DNA of 64,000 nucleotides from Rhodoferax sp. BLA1. GTDB taxonomy: Bacteria > Pseudomonadota > Gammaproteobacteria > Burkholderiales > Burkholderiaceae_C. Every line of letters starts with the position of its first letter. The first letter of the stretch is position 1. The position numbers and the translations under genes are program-made. The stretch spans positions 558,001 through 622,000 of the forward strand of contig NZ_SZVI01000001.1 of assembly GCF_013416775.1 (NCBI RefSeq). The letters are read 5' to 3'. Under the pieces are notes generated by a model. It worked only from the letters and a program-made list of their open reading frames with translations, searched no databases and had not been told where the DNA came from. Of this stretch, positions 6,516-15,444 are shown piece by piece.

Positions 6516-8783
6516 TCACGTAGCATTCAACTTGAAAATTGCTGCCGGAACGTATTTGTGAAAAGGTGTCTTCGAAAACTGCTCGCAATGACTCGTTGAC
6601 GTCAATTGATTGACGGGAGGGCCAATCGGTTTGCTGTCTTGAAAGCTGGCACCATAGCCGTGCGGCAAGGTCACCACCCCGGGACGAACAGTCTCGTCAA
6701 TTTCGACCGTCACATTGATTGATCCGCGCTCGGTTTGGCACTGAGCAGCGTCTCCAGTTGCCAGGAATAGCACTCTTGCATCGTCCGGATGAATGCGTAA
6801 CGCTCCTGCGTGGTCGACCTTTCGCCACGCTGGATCACGAAATATCTGATTGGCGTTGTAGGTGCGCCGTTCACCCGCCATCAAAATGAAGGGAAATTCC
6901 GTTGCAAGCGGCGCTTCCGTCGCAACGACACGGATTTCATCCAACATTTCGGGCACATGCAAATACACCCGGCGATCCGAGGTCTTGAGCAGCGACCACA
7001 TCTCAGAGTGTTCATGCTCGCTGAGTACAGTGCCCGACTCCCCCTCAAGAATGGCACGAAACAAGTTGGACCCGAGCGTGAGCGAAGTTCCACGGTGCCC
7101 GGCACGCCTGACCGCGACTGCGTGCTCCTTGGCGTAACCCATGGCGATCGGTAGCAAGGGTGCCGCCGCTGCCAGTGGCAATGCACTGCCCAGGGTTCGA
7201 TACATGATCGAAGCGGCATAGGGTGCCCAGCGTTTGTTCCTTGACAGCGTGACACCGAGTGCAGTCATGTAGCCCAGATGCCCAGTAATGTTTGGTTCGC
7301 TGCGTGCGATGGCCGCCAGGAACGGAAAATGTGGAGGCAGGATGCCCATCTTTTCAAGCAACCGTGTGTAGATCTCCGGCTCTGGCAGGGATTCCCCGAT
7401 TGGCGCAATGATTGGCGGGCGCAGGTGAAAGTAGTTTTGTGGAAACTCCAGAGTGAAACCAGTGGCCTCAGTTTTTTCAAACTGGGAAGCCGCCGGCAGG
7501 ATGTAGTGCGCCAGCCAGGCAGTTTCGGTCATGGCGATGTCCACCACCACCAGCAGGTCCAGTGCTTTGAACGCTGCCTCTTGGGCGGTGCTGTCTGCAT
7601 AGGTCAACAACGGGTTGGAGCTGTCACAAACAACCGCCCGCACCCGCTGCTCGCCGGCTTTGAGAATCTCGTCAGGCAGGATGTTGGGCGGGTACATCCC
7701 GCCAATTGGCATCATCTTGTGAAAGGCAGTGCGCTTTAACGACTTACCGGGTTTTACCTTGGTTTCATCGGTGTTCCCGATCAACGGCAAGAAGGCGGTG
7801 TGCAGGTTGTTGCTCCCGGCCTGTCCGAAGTTTCCTGTGATCAGATAGAGCAGCTTTTCCAAATAGGCGTTGAGAGTTGTATGCAGCGTATGCTGGGTGC
7901 CCAAATCCACCCGAACACAGCCGCGCTTGGCACTCGCAAAGCCACGTGCAACGCGCTCTACATCAACAAGTGGCACGTCTGCTCGGTCGGCATACTCCGC
8001 CACCGGAACCTTTAGTAGTTCGGCCTTGACTTCGTCAAACCCCGTACAGCGAGTGTCAATGAAGGACTGGTCATGCAGATTCTCCCGAACAATGATGGAC
8101 AGCATGGCCAGCAGTAGAAAGGCATCGGTGCCTGGTCGAAGCTGCAAATGAATATCGGCCTGATCAGCGGTTTCGGTACGGCGTGGGTCAATCACCACCA
8201 TGGTGCGTGCCGGGTTATTCCTGATGTCCTTCAGAACATCACGGGCATTCACGATGCCATGGGACTGGTACGGATTGGCACCAATGAAGAGGACATAGTC
8301 AGCATGTTCAACATCTTCCATAGGGTGGCAGTTCTGGGCACCGAAAAGCCGACCATTCACCCAGAAGTCCCCAGTCTTTTCTTGTGCGAGCGAGCTATAG
8401 GCAAAGCGGCTCTTCATGGCGGGGAGCAGTTGGCGGCCATACGCACCGCCCAGATGATTGCCTTGTCCACCGCCGCCGACAAAGGCAAAAGCATCTCCGC
8501 CGTAGGTGTCGCGGATCGCATTCAATTGTTGAGCAATGTCTTGCAGCGCCTGATCCCAGGTGACACGCACGAAGCTGCCATCCGCTTGGCGTTTCAGAGG
8601 ATGGGTCAACCGGTCGGCATGGTTTTGGTAATTGTCCAGACGTGCAGCCTTGTTGCACAGGTAACCCTTGGAACTTGGATGCGCGGTGTCGCCGCGAATC
8701 TTCTTGAGACGGCCGTCAACAACATCGACCTCAAGACCACAGTTGCGGGAACACAGGATGCAGGCTGTCTTGGCGGTTGTCAT
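6516..8783 (-). CDS. molybdopterin-dependent oxidoreductase with [4Fe-4S] site
   Basis: A 755-residue protein of the DMSO reductase family (formate dehydrogenase/nitrate reductase type). Four cysteines at residues 8, 11, 15 and 43 (CILCSRNC and GYLC) bind a [4Fe-4S] cluster. Next come the family-like segments VTWDQALQDIA, ADYVLFIGANPYQSHG, VVIDPRRTETA and, in the C-terminal domain, NANQIFRDPAW and LPHGYGASF. I see no obvious Cys, Ser or Sec at the usual molybdenum-ligand position, so the substrate cannot be guessed. There is no twin-arginine signal, so it is probably cytoplasmic. No partner subunit genes are adjacent. The start at 8783 fits the family; 22 upstream in-frame residues do not. 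A TetR gene is divergent. Confidence 0.8.
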   Translation of the reverse strand: MTTAKTACILCSRNCGLEVDVVDGRLKKIRGDTAHPSSKGYLCNKAARLDNYQNHADRLTHPLKRQADGSFVRVTWDQALQDIAQQLNAIRDTYGGDAFAFVGGGGQGNHLGGAYGRQLLPAMKSRFAYSSLAQEKTGDFWVNGRLFGAQNCHPMEDVEHADYVLFIGANPYQSHGIVNARDVLKDIRNNPARTMVVIDPRRTETADQADIHLQLRPGTDAFLLLAMLSIIVRENLHDQSFIDTRCTGFDEVKAELLKVPVAEYADRADVPLVDVERVARGFASAKRGCVRVDLGTQHTLHTTLNAYLEKLLYLITGNFGQAGSNNLHTAFLPLIGNTDETKVKPGKSLKRTAFHKMMPIGGMYPPNILPDEILKAGEQRVRAVVCDSSNPLLTYADSTAQEAAFKALDLLVVVDIAMTETAWLAHYILPAASQFEKTEATGFTLEFPQNYFHLRPPIIAPIGESLPEPEIYTRLLEKMGILPPHFPFLAAIARSEPNITGHLGYMTALGVTLSRNKRWAPYAASIMYRTLGSALPLAAAAPLLPIAMGYAKEHAVAVRRAGHRGTSLTLGSNLFRAILEGESGTVLSEHEHSEMWSLLKTSDRRVYLHVPEMLDEIRVVATEAPLATEFPFILMAGERRTYNANQIFRDPAWRKVDHAGALRIHPDDARVLFLATGDAAQCQTERGSINVTVEIDETVRPGVVTLPHGYGASFQDSKPIGPPVNQLTSTSHCEQFSKTPFHKYVPAAIFKLNAT

Positions 8784-8818
8784 GAGATGTCTTAAATGTT
8801 GGAGGGGTGAATCACTTC

Positions 8819-8834
8819 TATGTCGAGTGGCATA
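8819..8834. promoter_or_regulatory. probable TetR operator, site 1
   Basis: TATGTCGAGTGGCATA is an imperfect palindrome (TATGYC-N4-GRCATA) in the intergenic region between the oxidoreductase and tetR genes. Site 2 at 8858-8873 has the same pattern in opposite orientation. The centres are 39 bp apart. Confidence 0.6.
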
Positions 8835-8857
8835 ATTTTGGCGAATCATACATCAGC

Positions 8858-8873
8858 TATGCCGTGTGACATA
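8858..8873. promoter_or_regulatory. probable TetR operator, site 2
   Basis: TATGCCGTGTGACATA. Its reverse complement matches site 1 in all positions outside the four-base spacer. It ends 8 bp before the tetR ATG and so could mediate autoregulation. Confidence 0.6.
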
Positions 8874-8881
8874 CTCCAAGC

Positions 8882-9505
8882 ATGAATACCGAGACAAGAA
8901 CCAAAATGATTGCGGGCGCAGCAGAGATGATTGCCCGCCGTGGTGTCAGTGCGACCAGTGTGCGTGAAGTGGTGCGCTATACCGAAACGCCCCGAGGGTC
9001 CATTGCCCATCACTTTCCGCTTGGCAAGCAGCAGCTCATTGAAGAGGCCGTGGCCTTTGCCGGGACAGCCATCGCAACACCAATGAACAAAATGCTTCAG
9101 GAGGAGGGTTCGGTTGAGGGTGTGCGCCTATTCATAGCGTTTTGGCGCAAACATCTGGAGCGCACCAAATTCGGCTCTGGATGCCCGGTGCTTGCCGTTT
9201 GTCTGGAAGAGGCTTCGGATATGCAGGGGGGTGCTTCATGCGAAGGGGACACTGGCGAACAGGTGCGACTCTTGGATATTGCAAATTCAGTCTTTGACGC
9301 CTGGCGGTCCATCATCGTGGAAGCGCTGCAGCGCGATGGAGTGTCCGCAAGCCGTGCAGAAAGTCTGGCAACGCTTTGCGTGGCGGCCATTGAAGGAACG
9401 GTTGCCTTGTGTCGTGCGTCTCGCAACGTCCAGCCGCTAGACGATGTGGGCGCGGAATTGACGCTTGCCATTTCCGTAGCCGTTGAGTCAGCGAAGATGT
9501 CTTGA
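8882..9505 (+). CDS. TetR/AcrR family transcriptional regulator
   Basis: A 207-residue protein. The N-terminal helix-turn-helix is typical (KMIAGAAEMIARRGVSATSV, REVVRYTETPRGSIAHHFP, GKQQLIEEAV), and the C-terminal part resembles the LmrA/YxaF-type ligand domain (FWRKHLERTKFGSGCPVLAV, AIEGTVALCRASRNVQPLDD). It is divergent from the molybdopterin oxidoreductase gene, with two matching palindromes between them. It therefore probably represses that gene and itself, with release by an unknown small molecule, perhaps the enzyme's substrate. Confidence 0.85.
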   Translation: MNTETRTKMIAGAAEMIARRGVSATSVREVVRYTETPRGSIAHHFPLGKQQLIEEAVAFAGTAIATPMNKMLQEEGSVEGVRLFIAFWRKHLERTKFGSGCPVLAVCLEEASDMQGGASCEGDTGEQVRLLDIANSVFDAWRSIIVEALQRDGVSASRAESLATLCVAAIEGTVALCRASRNVQPLDDVGAELTLAISVAVESAKMS

Positions 9506-10242
9506 GTCGCACAGGTCGTGAATTGCCGGTGCTGCAGCGCATAGAAATTGACAGGGAACTTGAGCCGCAACAGGTGTACCGGAAACTGCAGTTGCGACCA
9601 GGACAGCTCCCGGCGCGAACGTCTTGGGCGGACTGCAAAATCCAGCGCAGCAGGAAGCTCCAACAATGCTTCGGGTATCCGTGAGCATAGCCGGGTCGGT
9701 CATGTTGATCGTCGCGGCAAGCAGTCAGACACCTCGCCCACAAGGACCGGTTTGCCCAACACTGGCTGACCGCTTTGGGCACGATGGCGAAGGCCATGAA
9801 TGGCTGCTGAACCGGGCTGAACTGGACAACCGGGAAGCCGACTATCGGGAGCACCCGCTTCCAGCCTTGAAGAGTCACAGGCCTGAAGGTTGACCAGTTT
9901 TCCGGGCGGCCGACTGTTGAAGGCTGAAAGCAGGTCTACACGACGGTCCGGTATCTGGTGGTCCGGCTCAATGTCAGTCGGCGGCCGATCATGACCTGCG
10001 CCATCGTGCCCAAAGGGGACTTCGGCGATGTTGAGTCGGCAGCGAAGCCTGACGCCTTAGCCGCCCATGATGCGGGGGCGCTGAACTCCGGTGAGCTCAA
10101 GTGGGCTGAAATAGTCAAATAGAACGTGCAGCGAGATTGCCTCGAATACTTATAGCCGAAAAGTCGTCGCCAAAATTCCAATTCACTTGGCTGTAAGGCG
10201 TGCTTACGATACCAGTTCATCAACCACTCTTCGGAAAATCTT
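9506..10242. other. long gap, possibly decayed sequence
   Basis: 737 bp. The open frames on either strand are short and have no recognisable motifs. The best one (9666-9893, 75 codons from an internal ATG) starts with a hydrophobic stretch, then turns Arg/His/Pro-rich and is not convincing. GC is high for a non-coding stretch, which suggests old coding remnants. I saw no repeat, RNA gene or insertion-sequence end. Confidence 0.35.
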
Positions 10243-10422
10243 ATGGCTAAATCTACTGCTCGTCCCCCTGCCCGCGTCTCGGCGCCCATCCGGCCTGCTA
10301 ACCTGAATCACCATGCGAACCAGCTCAATTCCAATCCGGGTACCAGCGGTACGAACCCGGCCAATGCGCATGTACATGGCAACCGTGGCGGACAACTCAA
10401 CCCGAATCGCCGTCCTGGCTGA
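10243..10422 (+). CDS. small Asn/Pro-rich protein, 59 residues
   Basis: The frame begins MAKSTARPPARVSAPIRPAN and continues with NHHANQLNSNPGTSGTNPAN and GNRGGQLNPNRRPG. It has low complexity, is basic, and is predicted to be disordered. The biased but non-repetitive composition (Asn, Pro, Gly, Arg) and clean start and stop suggest a real gene. I recall similar short Asn-rich basic proteins as conserved hypotheticals in proteobacteria, without a known function. It ends 45 bp before the 523-residue gene, with a strong hairpin between them, so the two may be cotranscribed. Confidence 0.5.
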   Translation: MAKSTARPPARVSAPIRPANLNHHANQLNSNPGTSGTNPANAHVHGNRGGQLNPNRRPG

Positions 10423-10428
10423 TCTAGT

Positions 10429-10458
10429 GCAGTCCTCCAGCTTCGTCTGGAGGACTGC
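10429..10458 (+). other. perfect 12-bp hairpin upstream of the 523-residue gene
   Basis: GCAGTCCTCCAG, loop CTTCGT, CTGGAGGACTGC. There is no T-run after it, so it is not a standard terminator. The right arm contains GGAGGA, the best ribosome binding site candidate for the ATG at 10468 (13 nt before it), so the stem could hide it. It could also be an RNA processing or stability element. Confidence 0.65.
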
Positions 10459-10467
10459 AGTGTCGAA

Positions 10468-12039
10468 ATGACAACTACAGTAGGCTTTGCCACCCATGGC
10501 GAGACCCTCAAATTGCTCTATGACGCGTTTGGCATGCTGCCCCGCAAGGAGGCTCGCTTTGATGAGTTTGACGAGACAGACAAGAAAACACTTCAGAAGC
10601 AGTTGGCCCGACTCGCATCCGAAGAGGGCAACCTTGTTGAAAACTACAAGAAGGCAATTACGGCTTTTAGGCAACTGCTGGCTAAGTACTTAACAGACCA
10701 AGGACAGGCCGATGCATTGAGAATGATGATCGAAGAAATAGATCAGATATATGCCGAAATGATCCGCACAGAGGGTACCTATCTGGATAAGTCCGAGTCG
10801 CTTCGGTACTTTATTTCTATCAAAGCGGTTCCCACGTTTGTGATGATGCTTAACCGCAGCATGCTGCGTTTCGGCATTGATGAAGCAAAGGGAATTAGTG
10901 CAGACGACGTATTCTGGTACTTGCCAACTTGGGAGCCAGATGGACGGCTGACAATGCCTTTGGCAAAAGTGGTGCGCTGGGCCTACGCGGCTTGTGGGAC
11001 CTCCCAAAAACAATTTCACTGTCCTGGCAGGATCAGCGATCCGACGGAACCGGCGAAACAGCAAAACCTCGACAACGCAATCAACTGGACCCGTGGGAAG
11101 ACGTTGCCTTCATTGCCCGCCTTGATGGCCAACTTCAACGAGTCGTTCGCGGCCCTAAGTAAATACAACCGCCCTGTGGAACTCGAGAAGCAGACGACCA
11201 TCCTTACCTCGTTGGTATACGCGCGGTCTGCCACCTTCATCGCGCAGCTAATCCAAGACGCCTACAGCACAGCCTACTTAGAGGACGTCTGTCGGCAAAT
11301 CCGGCAAATGACCCAGTTTCTGCAAGAAGAAGTGCAGGAATTCAAGGCTCAAGTTGTCCCCATCGTAGCGCGGCAACCCTCTAACGAACAAGCGCGGATT
11401 GTCTGGTTCGATGCCTGCAGGCATCACGAATATTTTGTCCGGCATAAGACAAGGAAAGTGCAGGAAACGCTGCTTAAGTTGCATAAAGAGCGTCCTTATA
11501 AACCGTTTCGTCCCGAAGTGCTTGATGCTCTGGTGAGCAAGTTCGGTAATTTTGCCGTCCATGCAAATACCGACAGGCTCCGGCGGCAGGCCAATTTCAC
11601 GCCGCCCACGGGGTTTCAAGAAATGCTCTTTTGTGGGTTGGATATCAAGGGTCAGTCCGAAACTACTCTGGGGCAAATAGACGAATTCGAGCAGCGGTTA
11701 GCCAACGGGAAGTTACAAGACACGCTGTGCTGGTTACCACCGTGGTTGCGCGGCGTTTATCACTATCGCCGGGAAGATTTTGCGGCAGCTTTCCCGCACT
11801 ACGAAGTGGCATTTGAGCAGGCCAAGTACAGAGCGGGGGCCTATCAATACAAGCTTGTGAACCAGTTCGTGGAGCTTGCGGCCAAAAACGACAAGGCATT
11901 TCACTTTAAGAAGGGAGTGGATTGGGCCACTTATATTGGTTTGGAGATTCGGTGGCTGCGCGACAAAGAGCCGACGCAGGAGAACCTAGACTTTGCGCGC
12001 TACATGATGAAGGTAGCCAACTACTCGCATCAACTCTAG
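10468..12039 (+). CDS. orphan protein of unknown function, 523 residues
   Basis: I do not recognise this protein. It is soluble, largely helical and charged, with no transmembrane segment, Walker motif, helix-turn-helix or nuclease signature that I can see. The N-terminal 130 residues look coiled (KKTLQKQLARLASEEGNLVE, IEEIDQIYAEMIRTE). A central part has WYLPTWEPDGRL and NWTRGKTLPSLPALM. The C-terminus (LPPWLRGVYHYRREDFAAAF, HYEVAFEQAKYRAGAYQYKL) recalls a TPR-like repeat. GC and codon use are lower than in the core genes nearby, suggesting transfer. It stands alone with the 59-residue gene. Confidence 0.7.
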   Translation: MTTTVGFATHGETLKLLYDAFGMLPRKEARFDEFDETDKKTLQKQLARLASEEGNLVENYKKAITAFRQLLAKYLTDQGQADALRMMIEEIDQIYAEMIRTEGTYLDKSESLRYFISIKAVPTFVMMLNRSMLRFGIDEAKGISADDVFWYLPTWEPDGRLTMPLAKVVRWAYAACGTSQKQFHCPGRISDPTEPAKQQNLDNAINWTRGKTLPSLPALMANFNESFAALSKYNRPVELEKQTTILTSLVYARSATFIAQLIQDAYSTAYLEDVCRQIRQMTQFLQEEVQEFKAQVVPIVARQPSNEQARIVWFDACRHHEYFVRHKTRKVQETLLKLHKERPYKPFRPEVLDALVSKFGNFAVHANTDRLRRQANFTPPTGFQEMLFCGLDIKGQSETTLGQIDEFEQRLANGKLQDTLCWLPPWLRGVYHYRREDFAAAFPHYEVAFEQAKYRAGAYQYKLVNQFVELAAKNDKAFHFKKGVDWATYIGLEIRWLRDKEPTQENLDFARYMMKVANYSHQL

Positions 12040-12856
12040 CGGCCGCACGGACAACCTCGTACTTTGGTGAGGTCACCAGCAGCGACGGCACTCACGGCGA
12101 GGTCTGATGCGGGGTCATCATTTGCAGCATCAATCAAATCCATCGCTTTGTTTCCTTTTCTACTTGGTGTTGGGCTAAAGCTAAAAATGACCGCTTCTGG
12201 TCGTCATGAGACGACCACTTTGAAGATGGACAATCTCGACAGCAGACATTGGCGACCCAGTGACGCAGATACACGGATGTCGGCTATCGGGTGCCGATTT
12301 CGACTACCGCTACGACTTCAATGGGTCGGGTCCTGTCTATGGCTACCGAAATCTCAATGGCTTCTGCCAGCCTGACGTTAACTGCGGCCATGCGGCGTCA
12401 AGTTACAGCCAAGATGAGGATTCCATGATGTAAAAATGTAGCGAATGGGTCACTTTTACAGCCTAGAAAGCGAACTTGTATACATATAAATTTACAATGT
12501 TGTCTAAGATCATCGCAATCAGAACCGATTTGAGAGTGAGTTAGCCGAAAAATTCTGCTGTTTTTACCTAAGAGTCAAAGTCTCAGGTATACATTACCGT
12601 TTTGAGAAGTATTTTTTGACACAGTCGTGATCTCAAAAAGCCCGCATAGCGGGCTTTTTGCTGTCCAAAAAAACATGCTTTCCTGCTGCGAAAATACGGT
12701 GTCTGTACAAGCAAGACGCTATCGACGGAACCCTGAACCGGGGTTCTGCCAGCCCGCCATCACCAACCCATCATCTTTCAAAACCATGCCGCTTTATTGG
12801 TGACAGCGCACGCTGTTGCCCGCAGAGGCGAGCGCACGACAACAACAAGGAAAACC
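12040..12856. other. long gap with one reading-frame remnant and a terminator
   Basis: 817 bp. On the + strand, 12224-12433 reads openly with protein-like content (GADFDYRYDFNGSGPVYGYR, then NLNGFCQPDVNCGHAASSYS) but has no usual start codon, so it may be the 3' end of a lost gene. The stretch 12430-12634 is AT-rich with promoter-like hexamers (TATACA, TTGACA) and ends in the terminator at 12635-12659, so a small RNA is possible. Nothing else was recognised. Confidence 0.35.
12635..12659. terminator. bidirectional rho-independent terminator
   Basis: Five A, stem GCCCGC-ATA-GCGGGC, five T. It is symmetric, so it can end transcripts from either side. It separates the gap above from the uracil permease gene. 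Confidence 0.85.
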
Positions 12857-14152
12857 ATGAGCCTTTTGAACTGGACCGAAAAATCAACCGAGGTGCTGCA
12901 ACAAGGCGGGGTCATCGCCCCCGATGAACGCCTGCCCTGGCCCCAGACCACCGTGATGGGCATGCAGCACGTGATTGCCATGTTTGGCGCGACCGTGCTG
13001 GCGCCGATCCTGATGGGTTTCGACCCCAATCTGGCCATTCTGATGAGCGGCATCGGCACCCTGATCTTTTTTGTGATGACCGGCGGCAAGGTGCCGAGTT
13101 ACCTGGGCTCCAGCTTTGCCTTCATCGGGGTAGTGATTGCCGCCACCGGTTATGCCGGTAAAGGGCTCAACACCAACATGGGTGTGGCACTGGGCGGCAT
13201 CATTGCCTGCGGCGCGCTGTACACCGCGATTGGTGTGCTGGTGCAACTGGTGGGCACACGCTGGATCGAGAAGCTGATGCCACCAGTGGTGACCGGTGCG
13301 GTGGTGGCGGTGATCGGGTTGAACCTGGCCTCGGTGCCGATCAAGAACATGGCAGCCAACAATTTCGAGAGCTGGATGCAGGCGGTGACTTTCCTGTGTG
13401 TGGCGCTGGTGGCGGTGTTCACGCGCGGCATGGTGCAGCGGCTGCTGATTCTGGTGGGGCTGATCGTCGCCAGTCTGGTGTACGCGGTGCTGACCAATGG
13501 ACTGGGGCTGGGCAAGCCGATGGATTTGTCGAGCCTGTTCAATGCCGCCTGGGTGGGCATGCCCTCGTTTGCCGCACCGGTGTTTGACGCCAAGGCGATG
13601 CTGATGATTGCCCCGGTGGCGATCATTCTGGTGGCGGAGAACCTGGGGCACCTGAAAGCGGTGACCGCGATGACCGGCAAGAACCTGGATGTGTACATGG
13701 GCCGCGCCTTCATCGGTGACGGTGTGGCCACCATGGTCAGTGGCGCGGCTGGTGGCACCGGTGTCACCACCTATGCTGAGAACATCGGTGTCATGGCCGC
13801 CACCAAGATTTACTCCACAGCGATGTTTCTGGTGGCCGCTTTGCTGGCAGTGGTGCTGGGCTTCAGCCCCAAGTTTGGCGCCATCATCCAGACCATTCCG
13901 CTGCCTGTGATGGGCGGTGTGAGCATTGTGGTGTTTGGCCTGATTGCGGTGGCCGGTGCACGCATCTGGGTTGAAAACAAGGTTGACTTTGCTGACAACA
14001 AAAACCTGATCGTTGCGGCCATCACGCTGGTGCTGGGCACCGGCGACTTCACCCTGAAGTTTGGCGACTTTGCGCTGGGTGGCATTGGTACCGCCACCTT
14101 TGGCGCGATTGTGTTGTACGCCTTGCTGAACCGCAGTTCGCGCAGCGCCTGA
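12857..14152 (+). CDS. uraA: nucleobase:cation symporter (uracil permease, NCS2)
   Basis: A 431-residue, very hydrophobic inner-membrane protein with many helices, fitting the 14-helix NCS2 fold. Family hallmarks include QHVIAMFGATVLAPILMGF near the N-terminus, the substrate-site segment ILVAENLGHLKAVTAMTG, and GGTGVTTYAENIGVMAATKIYS. It imports uracil, or possibly another pyrimidine or purine, with protons. The ATG at 12857 has AAGG six bases upstream, and 20 residues in frame before it are not family-like. Terminators lie on both sides, so it is transcribed alone. Confidence 0.88.
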   Translation: MSLLNWTEKSTEVLQQGGVIAPDERLPWPQTTVMGMQHVIAMFGATVLAPILMGFDPNLAILMSGIGTLIFFVMTGGKVPSYLGSSFAFIGVVIAATGYAGKGLNTNMGVALGGIIACGALYTAIGVLVQLVGTRWIEKLMPPVVTGAVVAVIGLNLASVPIKNMAANNFESWMQAVTFLCVALVAVFTRGMVQRLLILVGLIVASLVYAVLTNGLGLGKPMDLSSLFNAAWVGMPSFAAPVFDAKAMLMIAPVAIILVAENLGHLKAVTAMTGKNLDVYMGRAFIGDGVATMVSGAAGGTGVTTYAENIGVMAATKIYSTAMFLVAALLAVVLGFSPKFGAIIQTIPLPVMGGVSIVVFGLIAVAGARIWVENKVDFADNKNLIVAAITLVLGTGDFTLKFGDFALGGIGTATFGAIVLYALLNRSSRSA

Positions 14153-14200
14153 ACCAAGCGCAAACCTCGGGCCTGCACCGCTGCAAGCCCGAGACCAGTC

Positions 14201-14230
14201 AAAAAGCCCCGAGTGATCGGGGCTTTTTTT
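14201..14230 (+). terminator. rho-independent terminator after uraA
   Basis: AAAAAGCCCC, GAGTGATC, GGGGCTTTTTTT: a strong GC stem followed by seven T, 48 bp after the uraA stop. Confidence 0.9.
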
Positions 14231-14308
14231 TGCCTGATGGGCAGATGCTGGTCGGGTCGGGTGCAGCGTGTACTTGGGTGTTTGTGGCACTTTTTTGAAC
14301 TTCCTCAT

Positions 14309-14324
14309 ATACTCCCCACCGTAT
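14309..14324 (+). promoter_or_regulatory. candidate CsoR/CstR-type operator
   Basis: ATACTCCCCACCGTAT has inverted ATAC/GTAT ends around a C-rich centre, similar to the pseudo-palindromes bound by CsoR-family repressors. It lies 16 bp before the RND adaptor ATG, among promoter-like sequence (TTTTTTGAAC, CATATACT). The repressor gene closes the same cluster (20390-20680), so repression of the whole set is inferred. Confidence 0.4.
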
Positions 14325-14339
14325 TTTGAAGGAAACTCC

Positions 14340-15443
14340 ATGTCCATCTCTTTTCCATGGTTCTGCGTCAAACCGATCAGATCGTGCAGGTGCTGCCTGG
14401 TTGTAGCGGGTCTGTTGTTGGGTGTCCAGGTTGGGGCTCAAAACCCGATTCAGGTTCCGGTGACGGCGGTGCAGTTGCAAGCGGTGGGTCAGGGGTTTGA
14501 GATGGACGCGGTGGTGCAGCCCGTCAAGCAGGCCACACTGTCGGCCCAGGTCTCCGGTCGGCTCTTGTCCCTGCTGGTCAAGGCGGGTGATCAGGTGAAA
14601 ACCGGCCAGCTGCTGGCCACCATCAACGACAGCGAAACACTGGCCGGGCTGCAAGGTAACCAAGCCCAGGTGGCGCAAGCGCAGGCGCAGTTGCACAACG
14701 CCCAGGCCAACTTTGACCGCACGCGCGATCTGTTGCGTCAGGGTTTTATCAGCGCAGCGGCCATGGACACGGCCGAAGCACAGCTCAGGTCAACGCGGGC
14801 GGCGCTGGATCAGGCAACAGCAGGTGTCCGCCAAGCCCATGTATCGCAGGGTTTTACCCGTGTGACGGCGCCTTTTGAGGGCCGTGTGTTGCAAACCGAG
14901 GCCGAGGTGGGCGACTTGGCGCAGCCGGGCAAGACCTTGCTGACGCTGTATGCAACGCTGCCGCTGCGGGTGGTGGTGCAGGTGCCGGTGTCGCGATCGG
15001 GGTCACTCACACCCAGCAGCCAGATTGAGGTGCAGCTGCCTGCGGCCGACGGTGCCATGCGCTGGATTCGCCCGGCACGTGTTGACCGCCTACCGGGCGC
15101 CGACCCGGTGTCGCAGACCATCGAATGGCGGCTGGAGCTGCCAGCACAAGCGGCTACAGGGCTGACGCCTGGGCAACAGGTCCAGGTGCGTTTTGCCGCT
15201 GGCCAGAAGCAACGCCTGATGGTGCCCGCTGCTGCGGTGTTGCGCCGTGGTGAGCTGACGGCGGTTTACACGCTCAGTGGCACCACTTTTGTGCTGAAAG
15301 CGGTACGGCTGGGGACCGACCACGGGCCACAGGGGTTTGAAGTGCTGGCGGGTTTGCAGGACAAAGACCAGGTGGCGCTGGACCCGGTCAAAGCCGGGCT
15401 AACAGGTGCGCGTGCCCTGCCCGCAGGCGCCCCGGCGCAGTGA
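14340..15443 (+). CDS. RND efflux periplasmic adaptor (membrane fusion protein)
   Basis: A 367-residue adaptor that would link an inner-membrane RND pump to an outer-membrane channel. The order is a signal or anchor segment (residues about 17-32, CCLVVAGLLLGVQVGA), a biotinyl-lipoyl-like part (VSGRLLSLLVKAGDQVKTGQ), a helical hairpin (QAQLHNAQANFDRTRDLLRQ), the second lipoyl half (FTRVTAPFEGRVLQTEAEVG) and a beta-barrel domain. Start 14340 follows AAGGAAA. The pump gene starts 1 bp after its stop. No outer-membrane factor is encoded nearby, so a shared TolC-like channel is likely. Confidence 0.88.
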   Translation: MSISFPWFCVKPIRSCRCCLVVAGLLLGVQVGAQNPIQVPVTAVQLQAVGQGFEMDAVVQPVKQATLSAQVSGRLLSLLVKAGDQVKTGQLLATINDSETLAGLQGNQAQVAQAQAQLHNAQANFDRTRDLLRQGFISAAAMDTAEAQLRSTRAALDQATAGVRQAHVSQGFTRVTAPFEGRVLQTEAEVGDLAQPGKTLLTLYATLPLRVVVQVPVSRSGSLTPSSQIEVQLPAADGAMRWIRPARVDRLPGADPVSQTIEWRLELPAQAATGLTPGQQVQVRFAAGQKQRLMVPAAAVLRRGELTAVYTLSGTTFVLKAVRLGTDHGPQGFEVLAGLQDKDQVALDPVKAGLTGARALPAGAPAQ

Positions 15444-15444
15444 G

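Noticed and set aside
9624..9893. 89-codon + strand frame after tetR
   Set aside because: No family motif, strange composition after the first 30 residues, and competing frames on both strands; not supported as a gene.
12884..14371. 495-codon open frame antisense to uraA
   Set aside because: His/Gln/Gly-rich translation typical of the reverse strand of a GC-rich gene; the + strand gene has full family motifs.
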